From: M55B157 sp965657825
Lineage (GTDB): Bacteria; Actinomycetota; Actinomycetes; S36-B12
Reading direction: 5' to 3'
Assembly: GCA_965657825.1 (NCBI GenBank)
Contig: CBFHQG010000040.1
Span: 1-18,710, forward strand
DNA length: 18,710 nt
Part shown: piece after piece, positions 6,713 through 14,408 of the stretch
How the letters are laid out: every line of letters begins with the position of its first letter
Numbering within the stretch: the stretch's first letter is position 1
The notes under the pieces: generated by a model
What the model saw: only the letters and a program-made list of their open reading frames with translations
What the model was told of the DNA's origin: nothing
Databases searched by the model: none
Made by a program: the position numbers and the translations under genes

Positions 6713-7521
6713 GTACGTCGACGAGGACCACGACCGTGACGCGCCCGCACAGTCGGGTGTCGCGCTTCACCATCGACACCGTGGCGCTCGCCGGGCGCAG
6801 CCTGTCGAAATTCCGCCGCAATCCGCAGGCGATCGTCTTCACCATCGTGCAGCCGGTGATGTTCGTGCTGCTCTTCCGGTACGTCTTCGGCGGTGCCATC
6901 GAGACGCCACCGGGGGTCGACTACGTCAACCTGCTCATCCCCGGCATCGTGGTGCAAAACGCGCTGTTCTCAGCCGCCTCCGCCTCTGTCGCCATCAGCG
7001 ATGATCTCGCCAGCGGTTTCACCGACCGACTGCGCAGCCTGCCGACGGCACGACTGGCACCGCTGACCGGCCGGGTGCTCGCCGACACACTGCGCGCAGG
7101 CCTGCTCGTGATCGTCATCTTCATCGTCGGGCTCCTTGTCGGATTCCGGCCGGAGTGGGGATGGGGATTGCTCGTCGCCTGGCTGCTGCTCATGGTCATC
7201 GCCTTCGGCTTCGCATGGATCGCCGTGGCGATCGGAGTCTCGGTCAAATCCCCGGAGGTCGCCCAGAGCGCGGGCTTCATCTGGATCTTCCCGCTGACCT
7301 TCGCCTCCAGCGTCTTCGTGCCCGTCTCGACGATGCCCGACTGGCTGGCCTGGTTCGCCACCATCAACCCGGTCACGCAGTTCGCCAATGCGACGCGCGG
7401 TCTGGTGCTGCTCGGCGAGGTCGGTTCAGCCATGGGCTGGACTTTGGTGTGGGTCGTCATCTTCGCCGTCGTCGGCGGTTTCCTGTCGATCCGTGGGTGG
7501 AACCGGATGACCCGCCCCTAG
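6709..7521 (+). CDS. ABC-2 type exporter permease, DrrB type
   Basis: The 270-residue membrane protein has the six-helix layout of ABC-2 permeases, with segments at about 43-62, 75-97, 129-147, 152-178, 188-206 and 241-260. The motif DLASGFTDRLRSLPTARLAPLTGR between helices 2 and 3 is the hallmark loop of DrrB-like permeases. FVPVSTMPDWLAWFATINPVTQFANATRGL before the last helix is also typical. The ATG at 6709 overlaps the preceding ATPase stop as ATGA, so ATPase and permease are co-translated; another in-frame ATG lies five codons upstream at 6694. The pair should assemble as a two-plus-two exporter in the cytoplasmic membrane. Confidence 0.9.
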   Translation: MSTSTRTTTVTRPHSRVSRFTIDTVALAGRSLSKFRRNPQAIVFTIVQPVMFVLLFRYVFGGAIETPPGVDYVNLLIPGIVVQNALFSAASASVAISDDLASGFTDRLRSLPTARLAPLTGRVLADTLRAGLLVIVIFIVGLLVGFRPEWGWGLLVAWLLLMVIAFGFAWIAVAIGVSVKSPEVAQSAGFIWIFPLTFASSVFVPVSTMPDWLAWFATINPVTQFANATRGLVLLGEVGSAMGWTLVWVVIFAVVGGFLSIRGWNRMTRP

Positions 7522-7543
7522 GGGACATGACACGATCGGGGCC

Positions 7544-9514
7544 ATGTCCTCGACCGAGCCCACGCTGTGGGACACCGTGGTTCTCATCGGCGTCGCTCTG
7601 GTCCTGCTGATCTTCGTCGGTTGGTTGTCCGGGCGGATCCTCGGGGTCAAGCGCGGCATCGGTCGGGCGATTCTGGCCGGTGTCGTCGGTTTCTTCGCCG
7701 GCCTGATCATCATCTCCGCCCAGTTCGGTGACCGCGAGGTCGACCAGATCGACGACCTGTGGGCCCTCGGTGTCGGGTTCTTCGGCTACGTCCTGGTCAT
7801 CACGTTGCTGGCGAGCGTGGCCATCGACGCCATCCTGCGGCCACGCGACACCCGGCGCCGTTTCTCCCTGCCCCACCCGCTGCGCTGGACCCGCCAGCGT
7901 CTGGCCATCCTGCGTCGTCTACGACAGATCGCGCATGCCGCACGCGTCAACGGCCTCATCGGGCGCGGCCTCCCCTCCACAACCAGCCTCGCCACCCCCG
8001 AGGGTGCTCGTGCGCTGCGACTCACCCTCGAGGAGGCCGGCGGAATCCTGGTGAAGTTCGGCCAGATCGCCTCGACACGCGAGGACCTGCTCCCCCCCGT
8101 CCTCACCGAAGAACTCAGTGCCCTGCGCACGTCGGTACCGGGCCTTCCCGTTGCCGAGGTGCACGCCGTCATCGAAAGCGAGCTCGGAGCGCCCGTTTCA
8201 GAGGTGTTCGCGTGGTTCGATGACAACCCGCTCGCGGCAGCCTCTATCGGTGTCACGCACCGCGCGACACTGCTCGATGGTCGCAGTGTCATCGTCAAGG
8301 TGCAGCGACCTGGGATCGAGGTGAACGTCGACCGCGACGGAAGCGTGCTCATCTGGGCCGCGAAGCAGTTGCAGCGCCGATCCGAATCCGCTGAACGTCT
8401 CGGTCTCGCCGGTCTTGCGCGGGAACTCGTCGCCGGCATCAAGGAGGAGCTTGACTTCACTCGCGAATTGGCCAATAACGCCGCCATGCGCGCCGAGAAC
8501 AGTGAGGACTCGGGTGTGGAGATGCCCGAGATCTTCGCCGACTACACCACTACCCGGGTGCTCGTCATGGAAGCCGTCGACGGAGTCCCGGTCTCCGACC
8601 GTGCAGCCGTCGATGCCACCGGGGTGCCGCGTGAGCAACTCGCCTCGCAGTTGATCGACTCGTTCTTCTCGCAGGTCCTGACCTACGGCGTTTACCACGC
8701 TGATCCGCATCCGGGGAATGTCCTCATCGACGCACAGGGTCACCTGTGGTTGATCGACTACGGTGCCGTCGGTCATCTCGATCCGATCACCCTGGAGGGC
8801 CTGCAGCAGCTGGCCATCGGGTTCACCATGCGGGATCCGTCGATCCTCGCCAGGGGGGTTCGTCGCCTCGCCGGTCACGATGCCGAGGACCTCGACATCG
8901 CCTCGCTGGAGTTCGACCTGGGCGCGGTACTCACTGACGTGACCGGTGGCGGTTTCGACCCATCCTCACTGTCGGAGGTCTTGAAGGTACTCAGTCGACA
9001 TGGCGTGAAGGCACCCGAAGCGCTCACCGTCCTCGCCCGCGCCACGCTCACCATCGACGGCACCCTGCGGATACTCGACCCCGGTTTCCGAATGGGTCCC
9101 GCGGCGACGGCGCGCATGGGGGATCTGGTGATGCCCTCCGCGATGAATCCGCGGGATCAACTGATGACCGAGATCGTTCGCGCGCTGCCCGCGTTGCGCT
9201 CGATGCCGCAGCTCACCGAGGACATCGCCCTGCAGGCTCGCTCAGGACGATTGTCACTGCGGGTCGAACGCTGGCACGGTACCGACGGGCATCTTCTGGA
9301 CCGCTGGATCTCCCAGATCCTGTTCACCGTGATCGGGGTCGTGGGGCTCGTGGCCTCCGCATTGGTCCTCATCGCCGCCGGGCTCGCTCCCAACGACGGG
9401 GTGGCCGCCTATCTGCGCATCATCGGGTTCGTGGGGATCATCGCATCGACCGCGATGCAGTTGCGTGTCGTCGCGCGGATCCTGTCCAAACGTGATCGCA
9501 ACGATCCCTACTGA
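7544..9514 (+). CDS. AarF/UbiB/ABC1-family atypical kinase with membrane anchors at both ends
   Basis: The 656-residue protein starts with three hydrophobic segments (about 11-30, 40-60 and 74-97) and ends with a pair (about 596-650). Between them lies a UbiB-type kinase-like core: KFGQ at 171-174 (the KxGQ motif that covers the nucleotide site), alanine-rich loop LAAASIG at 230-236, invariant lysine K252 in VIVKVQRPG, HADPHPGN at 385-392 and metal-binding LIDYG at 404-408. Family members are ATPases linked to quinone or lipid metabolism in membranes. The segment usually reading SIGQVHRA is SIGVTHRA here, losing the common glutamine. It begins 22 bases after the permease gene and may share its transcript. 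CACGAT seven bases before the ATG is a weak leaderless -10. The end overlaps the convergent sigma gene by seven bases. Confidence 0.88.
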   Translation: MSSTEPTLWDTVVLIGVALVLLIFVGWLSGRILGVKRGIGRAILAGVVGFFAGLIIISAQFGDREVDQIDDLWALGVGFFGYVLVITLLASVAIDAILRPRDTRRRFSLPHPLRWTRQRLAILRRLRQIAHAARVNGLIGRGLPSTTSLATPEGARALRLTLEEAGGILVKFGQIASTREDLLPPVLTEELSALRTSVPGLPVAEVHAVIESELGAPVSEVFAWFDDNPLAAASIGVTHRATLLDGRSVIVKVQRPGIEVNVDRDGSVLIWAAKQLQRRSESAERLGLAGLARELVAGIKEELDFTRELANNAAMRAENSEDSGVEMPEIFADYTTTRVLVMEAVDGVPVSDRAAVDATGVPREQLASQLIDSFFSQVLTYGVYHADPHPGNVLIDAQGHLWLIDYGAVGHLDPITLEGLQQLAIGFTMRDPSILARGVRRLAGHDAEDLDIASLEFDLGAVLTDVTGGGFDPSSLSEVLKVLSRHGVKAPEALTVLARATLTIDGTLRILDPGFRMGPAATARMGDLVMPSAMNPRDQLMTEIVRALPALRSMPQLTEDIALQARSGRLSLRVERWHGTDGHLLDRWISQILFTVIGVVGLVASALVLIAAGLAPNDGVAAYLRIIGFVGIIASTAMQLRVVARILSKRDRNDPY

Positions 9515-10056
9515 TCCTCCAGCCCGGTGCGCAGCCTCGTCCTCGCCCGCGACAGCGCCGAGGACGCACCTCCCACCGACATCCCGAGCACGATGGCGAT
9601 CTGGGATTCCGACAGTCCATCCCAGGCCGCCAGCAGCAGAACCTCCCGATCACGTTCGGTCAGATCCGACCAGGCGCGGCGCAAGGCAAGATCCTCGGTC
9701 ACCAGGTCCGCGATATCGGCGGCGATACCCGAAGACGCCTCGCACACCGCGTCAGCAGCATCATCGCCGGGGAGCGCGACGACGCGTCGCCGATGCGCGA
9801 TCAGAACACGTCGGGCCACTCCGTACAGCCAGGCGAGCACCGGTTCGGCGACATCGTCGCGACGCCGCCAGGTGATCGCGAACACCTCGGCGGTCAGATC
9901 ATCGGCATCCGATACCGGATCCGCCTCGCCCTGCAGCCGCCGGCGCAGATAGCGGTGCACCGCTCGAGCATGGGCATCGAAGATCTCGGCCAACCAGGTC
10001 TCATCGCGTGCGTCGGGATCACGCGAGTCAGGACCCGATGGTGCACCGGTACTCAC
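9508..10056 (-). CDS. ECF-type RNA polymerase sigma factor
   Basis: The 182-residue protein has the two domains of an ECF sigma factor. Region 2 spans about 20-95 (WLAEIFDAHARAVHRYLRRRL ... DADDLTAEVFAITWRR ... PVLAWLYGVARRVLIAHRRR). Region 4 spans about 130-178 (LTERDREVLLLAAWDGLSESQIAIVLGMSVGGASSALSRARTRLR), with the helix-turn-helix that reads the -35 element. It would direct RNA polymerase to a dedicated promoter set. It starts with GTG six bases after the TAG of the lipoprotein gene, indicating coupling in the same operon as the two-component system. No cytoplasmic anti-sigma factor gene is adjacent, so control is probably transcriptional through the response regulator, or through the lipoprotein. 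Confidence 0.9.
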   Translation of the reverse strand: MSTGAPSGPDSRDPDARDETWLAEIFDAHARAVHRYLRRRLQGEADPVSDADDLTAEVFAITWRRRDDVAEPVLAWLYGVARRVLIAHRRRVVALPGDDAADAVCEASSGIAADIADLVTEDLALRRAWSDLTERDREVLLLAAWDGLSESQIAIVLGMSVGGASSALSRARTRLRTGLEDQ

Positions 10057-10062
10057 TCGGGC

Positions 10063-10677
10063 CTACCGGGGCCGGACAAGGGAGCGGTAGTCCGCGGCCG
10101 TCGCCGGACCATCGAGCAGGCGCCCATCCGGCAGCGGCACCGCGAGTGCCTCACCCTGCTCGTTGACCACGAGAACCCCGTCGGTCGTGCGCACCCCGGT
10201 CAACGTCAGCACGACCTGGCCGAGCAGGAGCACCTGCTCGGTCGGCGGCAGTGCGGTGAACGCGGTGGCAGCCTGCACCGTGACGATGCCCGGGCGGGGC
10301 GGATCAGTCTCCACCGCTCGGACGAACGCCTCACCGGTGAGGGGATCGACGACGACGGTCCGCAGATTCTCGGTGTCGGCCGGCGGCCCGGCGGCCAATG
10401 CGTCGAGCAGTTCCTGCGGTTGGCTGCCCTCGACCGGGCCGGTCACCGGGACGATGCCCTCGTCCTGCACGAACCACAGGCGAGCCGTGGCGGGGGCAGG
10501 GGTGGGCGAACTCGTCTGCGTCGGTGAGGGCGACGGGCTCGGGGAGGGTGGCAGCACATCGGAGGGCAACGGCTGGGCACTGGACTCCAGCGGCACACCG
10601 CATCCCGTGAGCGCGCTGATTCCGACGACCCCCGCGGCAAGCCCGGCGCCCAGACGGATGAGGATCCGGTAGGTCAC
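10063..10677 (-). CDS. GerMN-domain lipoprotein of a two-component/sigma operon
   Basis: The 204-residue protein has a basic N-terminus, a hydrophobic stretch and a lipobox LTGC with the acylated cysteine at residue 26, so it should be anchored outside the membrane. A Pro/Ser/Thr linker (about 33-62, including PSPSPSPSP) leads to a GerMN-like domain at about 66-190 (ARLWFVQDEGIVPVTGPV ... LLDALAAGPP ... VVVDPLTGEAFVRAV ... LLLGQVVLTLTGV). This resembles LpqB and the lipoproteins of Streptomyces Afs/Cse-type systems, which modulate sensor-kinase signalling. The GTG start overlaps the sensor-kinase stop as GTGA, and GGAGG lies five bases upstream. Inferred role: extracytoplasmic sensor or accessory to the kinase encoded just upstream. 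Confidence 0.88.
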   Translation of the reverse strand: MTYRILIRLGAGLAAGVVGISALTGCGVPLESSAQPLPSDVLPPSPSPSPSPTQTSSPTPAPATARLWFVQDEGIVPVTGPVEGSQPQELLDALAAGPPADTENLRTVVVDPLTGEAFVRAVETDPPRPGIVTVQAATAFTALPPTEQVLLLGQVVLTLTGVRTTDGVLVVNEQGEALAVPLPDGRLLDGPATAADYRSLVRPR

Positions 10678-12017
10678 GGCGCCTCCGTGGGCAGGGCGAC
10701 GGTGAATCGCGCTCCGCGGCCCACCGGGTTGGCGCTGATGTCCACGCTCGCGCCGAGCCGACGACTCTGTTCGCGCACGAGGGCCAGCCCCAGTCCGGCT
10801 CCATCGGTGCCAGCTGATCCCGAACCTCGGGTGAACGGCTCGAACAACCGCGACGCCTCCTCCGGTTCGATCCCGGGCCCTTCGTCGTCGACGGTGATCA
10901 CGACCGGATCCCGCGGCGAGGCCGGGGGGATCACCTCGATGCGGGTGACCCCACCTCCATGACGTTGCGCGTTGTCCACCAGGTTCCCCAGGATCCGCTC
11001 GAATCGTCGGGCATCGGTGTGCGCGAGGACCTCCTCCCCATGAACGAGATCCTCGGGCAGGTCACGATCGCGCAACACCTCCCGCACCAGCGCTGTGACA
11101 TCCGCTGTCTCACGCTGCAGGTCCGTATCGGAGGTGACGCTGGAGATCTCGAGCAGGTCGAGCACCATCTGCGATAGCCGGCGCACCTGGCGGACGAGTA
11201 CCTCGACGATGTGGGCATCCCGCTCCGGCAGGGATTCGCGTCGGCGCTCCAACAGCTCAGCTGTTCCCAGGACCGACGTGAGCGGCGAGCGCAGCTCATG
11301 GCTGACATTGGCGGTGAAGCGGCGCTCGCGGGAGATCTGCGCCTGCACGGCCTGGGCCATCTCGTTGAACGAATCGCTGATCGGGTCGAGGTCCGGGTCA
11401 CCCGTTGACCTCAGCCGCACCGAGTAATCACCCTCGGCGACCTGCCCTGCGCCCTCGGAGAGTTCACGCAGGGGGCGCAGGATGCGCGAGCCCGCGCCAC
11501 GGCCGACGGTGACCCCGACACTGAAGGAGAACACGGCCAGACCGAACAGGACCCAGCCGGCGATGACGAATGTCGTGTCCAGATCCAGGAGTGGGAACAC
11601 CTCGACGTACAGGCCGTTGCTCACCCCTACCGCGACAGCCAGGTACGGGTCGGATCCGACCGCGAAGCGCTGCCAGGCACCACCCGTGTCGGCCGTGACG
11701 GAAATGAGGTCCGACGGCAGGGACTCCGGTGAGACGGTGACACCGGCGGTGTACCACTCGCCGTCGACGAAGAGCAGCGGCTGCGAGGTGCCCACCGACG
11801 GGATCTGCTCGAGCACCCGACCCGGAGCCGTACCGGCCTCGAGGCCCGCCGACGCTGCGCGGGCGTCGAGCAACGCGCGGGTGAGCGCGGCGGTCTCACG
11901 CTGATTGAGCAGGTAGACCCTGGCCAGGACGTAGGTGGTGCCCGACACCGCGAGTGCGACGGCGAGGGACAGCACCCCGAAGGTGAGGGCGACCCGTGCG
12001 CGAAGACCCAGCCTCAT
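10674..12017 (-). CDS. Sensor histidine kinase
   Basis: The 447-residue protein has a first membrane helix at about 8-35, an extracytoplasmic sensor region at about 36-148 and a second helix at about 149-171. A HAMP linker follows (about 172-225, containing ILRPLRELSEGAGQVAEGDYSVRL). The dimerisation domain has phospho-accepting H240 in NVSHELRSPLTSVLG. The ATPase domain has an N box NLVDNAQRHG (345-354), G1 DDEGPGIE (377-384), F box LFEPFTRG and G2 GAGLGLALV. All catalytic elements are intact. It should phosphorylate the OmpR-type regulator encoded nine bases upstream. The stop overlaps the lipoprotein start. The sensor domain shows no motif that I recognise, so the stimulus is unknown; envelope stress or nutrient state are possibilities by analogy. 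Confidence 0.92.
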   Translation of the reverse strand: MRLGLRARVALTFGVLSLAVALAVSGTTYVLARVYLLNQRETAALTRALLDARAASAGLEAGTAPGRVLEQIPSVGTSQPLLFVDGEWYTAGVTVSPESLPSDLISVTADTGGAWQRFAVGSDPYLAVAVGVSNGLYVEVFPLLDLDTTFVIAGWVLFGLAVFSFSVGVTVGRGAGSRILRPLRELSEGAGQVAEGDYSVRLRSTGDPDLDPISDSFNEMAQAVQAQISRERRFTANVSHELRSPLTSVLGTAELLERRRESLPERDAHIVEVLVRQVRRLSQMVLDLLEISSVTSDTDLQRETADVTALVREVLRDRDLPEDLVHGEEVLAHTDARRFERILGNLVDNAQRHGGGVTRIEVIPPASPRDPVVITVDDEGPGIEPEEASRLFEPFTRGSGSAGTDGAGLGLALVREQSRRLGASVDISANPVGRGARFTVALPTEAP

Positions 12018-12026
12018 CGGGTCGGG

Positions 12027-12716
12027 TCAGTCCTTCAGTCGGTACCCGAAGCCGCGCACGGTCACCAGATGCGCGGGGTTGGCCGGATCGACCTCGATCT
12101 TCGACCGCAGTCGATAGATCAGGTTGTCGACCACGCGACCATCGCCGGCATTGCCGTAGCCCCACACGCGTCGGAGCAGTTCATCACGGCTGAGTACGCG
12201 CCCCCGTGCGAGCACCAACTCCTGCAGGACTCGAAACTCGATGCGCGACAGCATGATCGGCTCGCCCTCCAAGAGCACCTCTGCGGTGTCCGGGTGCACC
12301 TCGATCGGGCCGCACACCAGCGATGCCGGCTCCTCCTCGGTCGCGGTGGTGCGTCGCAACTGCGAGCGGATGCGGGCGGAGAGTTCCTTGGCGACGAACG
12401 GCTTGGTGACGTAGTCGTCTGCGCCGGCCTCGAGCCCAGCGACGACGTCGTGACTGTCAGCCTGCGCCGTCACCACGATGATCGGCACCTGGCTTTGGGC
12501 ACGCAGAGAACGGATCACATCGAAACCGTGGATGCCCGGCAGTCGTAGATCGACGAGGACGACATCGGGCTGCTCGTCTTGCACGAGCACGAGCCCCTGC
12601 TCCCCCGTGACAGCCTCGACGACGCGATACCCCTCCTCTTCGAGGAAGGTGCGCAGGACGAGACGAATTGCTTCATCGTCCTCGATGATCATCACGGTGC
12701 GGTTCAGGGCGGCCAT
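12027..12716 (-). CDS. OmpR/PhoB-family response regulator
   Basis: The 229-residue protein has a receiver domain at about 7-120 with acidic pocket E12-D13-D14, phospho-accepting D56 in VLVDLRLPG, T83 and K105 in VTKPF. A winged-helix DNA-binding domain covers about 130-227 (LSRIEFRVLQELVLARGRVLSRDELLRRVWGYGNAGDGRVVDNLIYRLRSKIE ... LVTVRGFGYRL). It is the first gene of the run that continues with the kinase, lipoprotein and sigma factor, so it probably controls this operon and others. The ATG at 12716 has only a weak GGA as ribosome-binding site. Direct repeats and a strong inverted repeat lie immediately upstream and could be its own binding sites or a terminator for the preceding gene. Confidence 0.92.
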   Translation of the reverse strand: MAALNRTVMIIEDDEAIRLVLRTFLEEEGYRVVEAVTGEQGLVLVQDEQPDVVLVDLRLPGIHGFDVIRSLRAQSQVPIIVVTAQADSHDVVAGLEAGADDYVTKPFVAKELSARIRSQLRRTTATEEEPASLVCGPIEVHPDTAEVLLEGEPIMLSRIEFRVLQELVLARGRVLSRDELLRRVWGYGNAGDGRVVDNLIYRLRSKIEVDPANPAHLVTVRGFGYRLKD

Positions 12717-12728
12717 GCGTCCAGTCGC

Positions 12729-12758
12729 TTTCGTCAGTGCGGGCGGTTTCGTGGAGTG
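12729..12758. repeat. Direct repeat upstream of the response-regulator gene
   Basis: TTTCGTCAGTG (12729-12739) and TTTCGTGGAGTG (12747-12758) start 18 bases apart, with six identical leading bases and a shared GTG. OmpR-family regulators often bind direct repeats, so this is a possible autoregulatory site. The match is imperfect and the spacing is not the usual 10-11 bases. Confidence 0.3.
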
Positions 12759-12774
12759 TGCCGGTGCGGCACAC
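12756..12774. terminator. Strong inverted repeat after the 33-residue ORF
   Basis: GTGTGCCG and CGGCACAC (eight-base perfect arms) flank a GTG loop. On the minus strand the hairpin begins five bases beyond the stop of the small membrane peptide gene and ends about 40 bases before the response-regulator start. No T-tract follows, so it could be an actinobacterial terminator lacking a U-run or an operator for the two-component operon. Confidence 0.45.
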
Positions 12775-12779
12775 GGTGA

Positions 12780-12881
12780 CTAACCGATGTCGTCGGAGTC
12801 CTGTGAGTTGCGCTGGGTGACGACGTACACGACGGCCCCGATCGCGGCGAGACCCAGAATGAGCAGCAGAAACTTCTTCAT
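12780..12881 (-). CDS. 33-residue single-pass membrane peptide
   Basis: This short reading frame encodes a peptide starting MKKFLLLILGLAAIGAVVYVV, followed by a polar tail TQRNSQDSDDIG. It has two lysines, a single helix of about 18 hydrophobic residues and an acidic end, so it should insert in the membrane with the tail at one face. Many actinobacteria encode MKKxLLL peptides of 30-40 residues of unknown function; the tail here differs from the DLW-39 type I recall. TAGGGT (12889-12894) lies exactly seven bases before the ATG, fitting a leaderless promoter; GGGTGG is an alternative ribosome-binding site. Its codons have the high third-position G+C of real genes here, and the hairpin after it suits a separate transcript. 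Confidence 0.65.
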   Translation of the reverse strand: MKKFLLLILGLAAIGAVVYVVTQRNSQDSDDIG

Positions 12882-12888
12882 GGCACCC

Positions 12889-12894
12889 ACCCTA
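12889..12894 (-). promoter_or_regulatory. Candidate leaderless -10 box of the 33-residue peptide gene
   Basis: Read on the minus strand this is TAGGGT, a TANNNT match, with seven bases (GGGTGCC) to the ATG at 12881. The same layout occurs before the CPVC protein and the ABC exporter genes. Confidence 0.45.
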
Positions 12895-12953
12895 CGCCCC
12901 TCCTGCCTCGATGGGGCTGAGCCGCTGGATCACGTGGTGCCAGACTGCTGCGC

Positions 12954-13598
12954 ATGAGGCAGCCGGTGATCGCCGCGATCGTGCTCGCCGGAGGGGCCTC
13001 CACCCGGATGGGCACCGACAAACTCACCCTCACCCGCGAGGGCGTGAGCCTGTTGGACACCGTCGTGATCACCCTGCGATCGGGGCGTGTCGGCCTCGAT
13101 CCGGACACGCGGGTGATCGTGGTCGGACCCCGGGGCGGGTCGGTGCCCCGCGACGTGGAGGTGACCTGCGACGTGGAGGTGACCTGCGAGGAGCCGCCGG
13201 GATCGGGCCCCGTTGCCGCCCTGGCCGCCGGTCTGGCCCTGCTGGATCATCAGGCCCATGGACCGGTCGATGATCTCGTGGCGGTACTGGCCGCAGATGC
13301 CCCCCTCGGCCCGACAGCCCTCCCGAATCTGCTCGGCGCGCTCGAGGAGACCCTCGCCGACGGTGCCCTGCTCGTGGACACCGCGGGGCGCCGCCAGCCG
13401 CTGTGCGCGATCTACCGTCGAGCACCCCTCGCGCTGGGCCTCGCTGCACTCGGCGATCCGATCGGGCGCGGCATGCGCGATCTGCTCGCGCACCTGACGG
13501 TGATCGAGGTGCCCGACACGATCGGGGCCGCCGACGACATCGACACCCCCGATGATGCGCACCGCCTCGGCTTCACAGCCGGCCCCCGCCCGGACTGA
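12954..13598 (+). CDS. MobA-like nucleotidyltransferase
   Basis: The 214-residue protein begins with the NTP-transferase signature IVLAGGASTRMGTDK (9-23), where the glycine-rich loop and K23 contact the nucleotide. GSGPVAALAAGL (83-94) and the metal-site sequence LAADAPL with D115 follow. QPLCAIYRRAPL and an RGMRDLL motif near 175-181 fit MobA, molybdenum-cofactor guanylyltransferase, or its MocA-like relatives. No other cofactor gene lies nearby, so the exact substrate is not settled. Residues 67-78 are a perfect duplication, DVEVTC twice. CAGACT seven bases before the ATG is a partial leaderless -10; no good ribosome-binding site is seen. It is divergent from the 33-residue peptide gene and convergent with the crotonase gene. 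Confidence 0.8.
   Translation: MRQPVIAAIVLAGGASTRMGTDKLTLTREGVSLLDTVVITLRSGRVGLDPDTRVIVVGPRGGSVPRDVEVTCDVEVTCEEPPGSGPVAALAAGLALLDHQAHGPVDDLVAVLAADAPLGPTALPNLLGALEETLADGALLVDTAGRRQPLCAIYRRAPLALGLAALGDPIGRGMRDLLAHLTVIEVPDTIGAADDIDTPDDAHRLGFTAGPRPD
13151..13186 (+). repeat. Perfect 18-base tandem duplication within the MobA-like gene
   Basis: The unit CGACGTGGAGGTGACCTG occurs at 13151-13168 and again at 13169-13186 without mismatch, and the next three bases (CGA) begin a third copy. It adds six residues (DVEVTC) in frame, just before the GSGPVAAL segment. The identity of the copies suggests a recent slippage event. Confidence 0.95.
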
Positions 13599-13602
13599 CA
13601 AC

Positions 13603-13618
13603 ACGGCCACAACCGTGA
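13603..13618. terminator. Weak hairpin between convergent genes
   Basis: CACGG and CCGTG pair around CCACAA in the 28-base gap between the stops of the MobA-like and crotonase genes. The five-base stem has no T-run, so a terminator role is only a possibility. Confidence 0.25.
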
Positions 13619-13626
13619 TTGAGACG

Positions 13627-14408
13627 TCAGCCGGCGGGGACCCAGGGCGCAGCGGTCTTGCTCAAGAAGGCCGTCATTCCGGCACGGGCCTCCTCGGAGG
13701 TGAACAGTCGGGCCGACATCTGGGCGGTCCACGCGAAGGCTTCCTCGCGCGACATCGCCGGGATGCGGCGCAGCAGGTCCTTCGTCTCGCCCAGAGCCTG
13801 CGGGCCTCCGGCAAGCAGTGCCTGCGTGTAAGAGGTGACCATCGCGTCGAGGGCGTCATCCTCGGCGACCGCCGTGATGAGCCCGGCGCGCAGCACTCGG
13901 TCGGCACCGACACGTTCCCCGGTGAGCAGAAGCTCCGAGGCATCCCGGGGATGCATCCGCGGGATGCACACCGTGGCGATGATCGCCGGGGCAAGACCGA
14001 GGCGGACTTCACTGAACGCGAACCGCGCGGACTGGGCGGCGACGGCGATGTCGCAGGCTGCGACGAGACCGTTGCCGCCCCCGGCGACATGCCCCTGGAT
14101 GCGACCGATGATCGGCTTCGGGTGATCGAGCATCGTCGTCAGCACGTCGACGAGGGCCTGCGTCCCGCCAGTGGCGAAACCGCCCTCGCTCGCGGACACC
14201 GCACCGGCCAGATCAGCTCCCGCACAGAACGTCGAGCCGGTGCCGGTGAGGACGACCACCCGCGCGGTCGGATCATCAGCTGAATGACGCAGATGCGACG
14301 TCAGCAGGGCCATCCCTTCACCGTCGAGCCGGTTGCGAGCATCGGGGCGATTCAGGGTGATCGTCGCAATGCCCTCGGTGATGGTCAGGGTGACCGCTTC
14401 ATCTGCGC

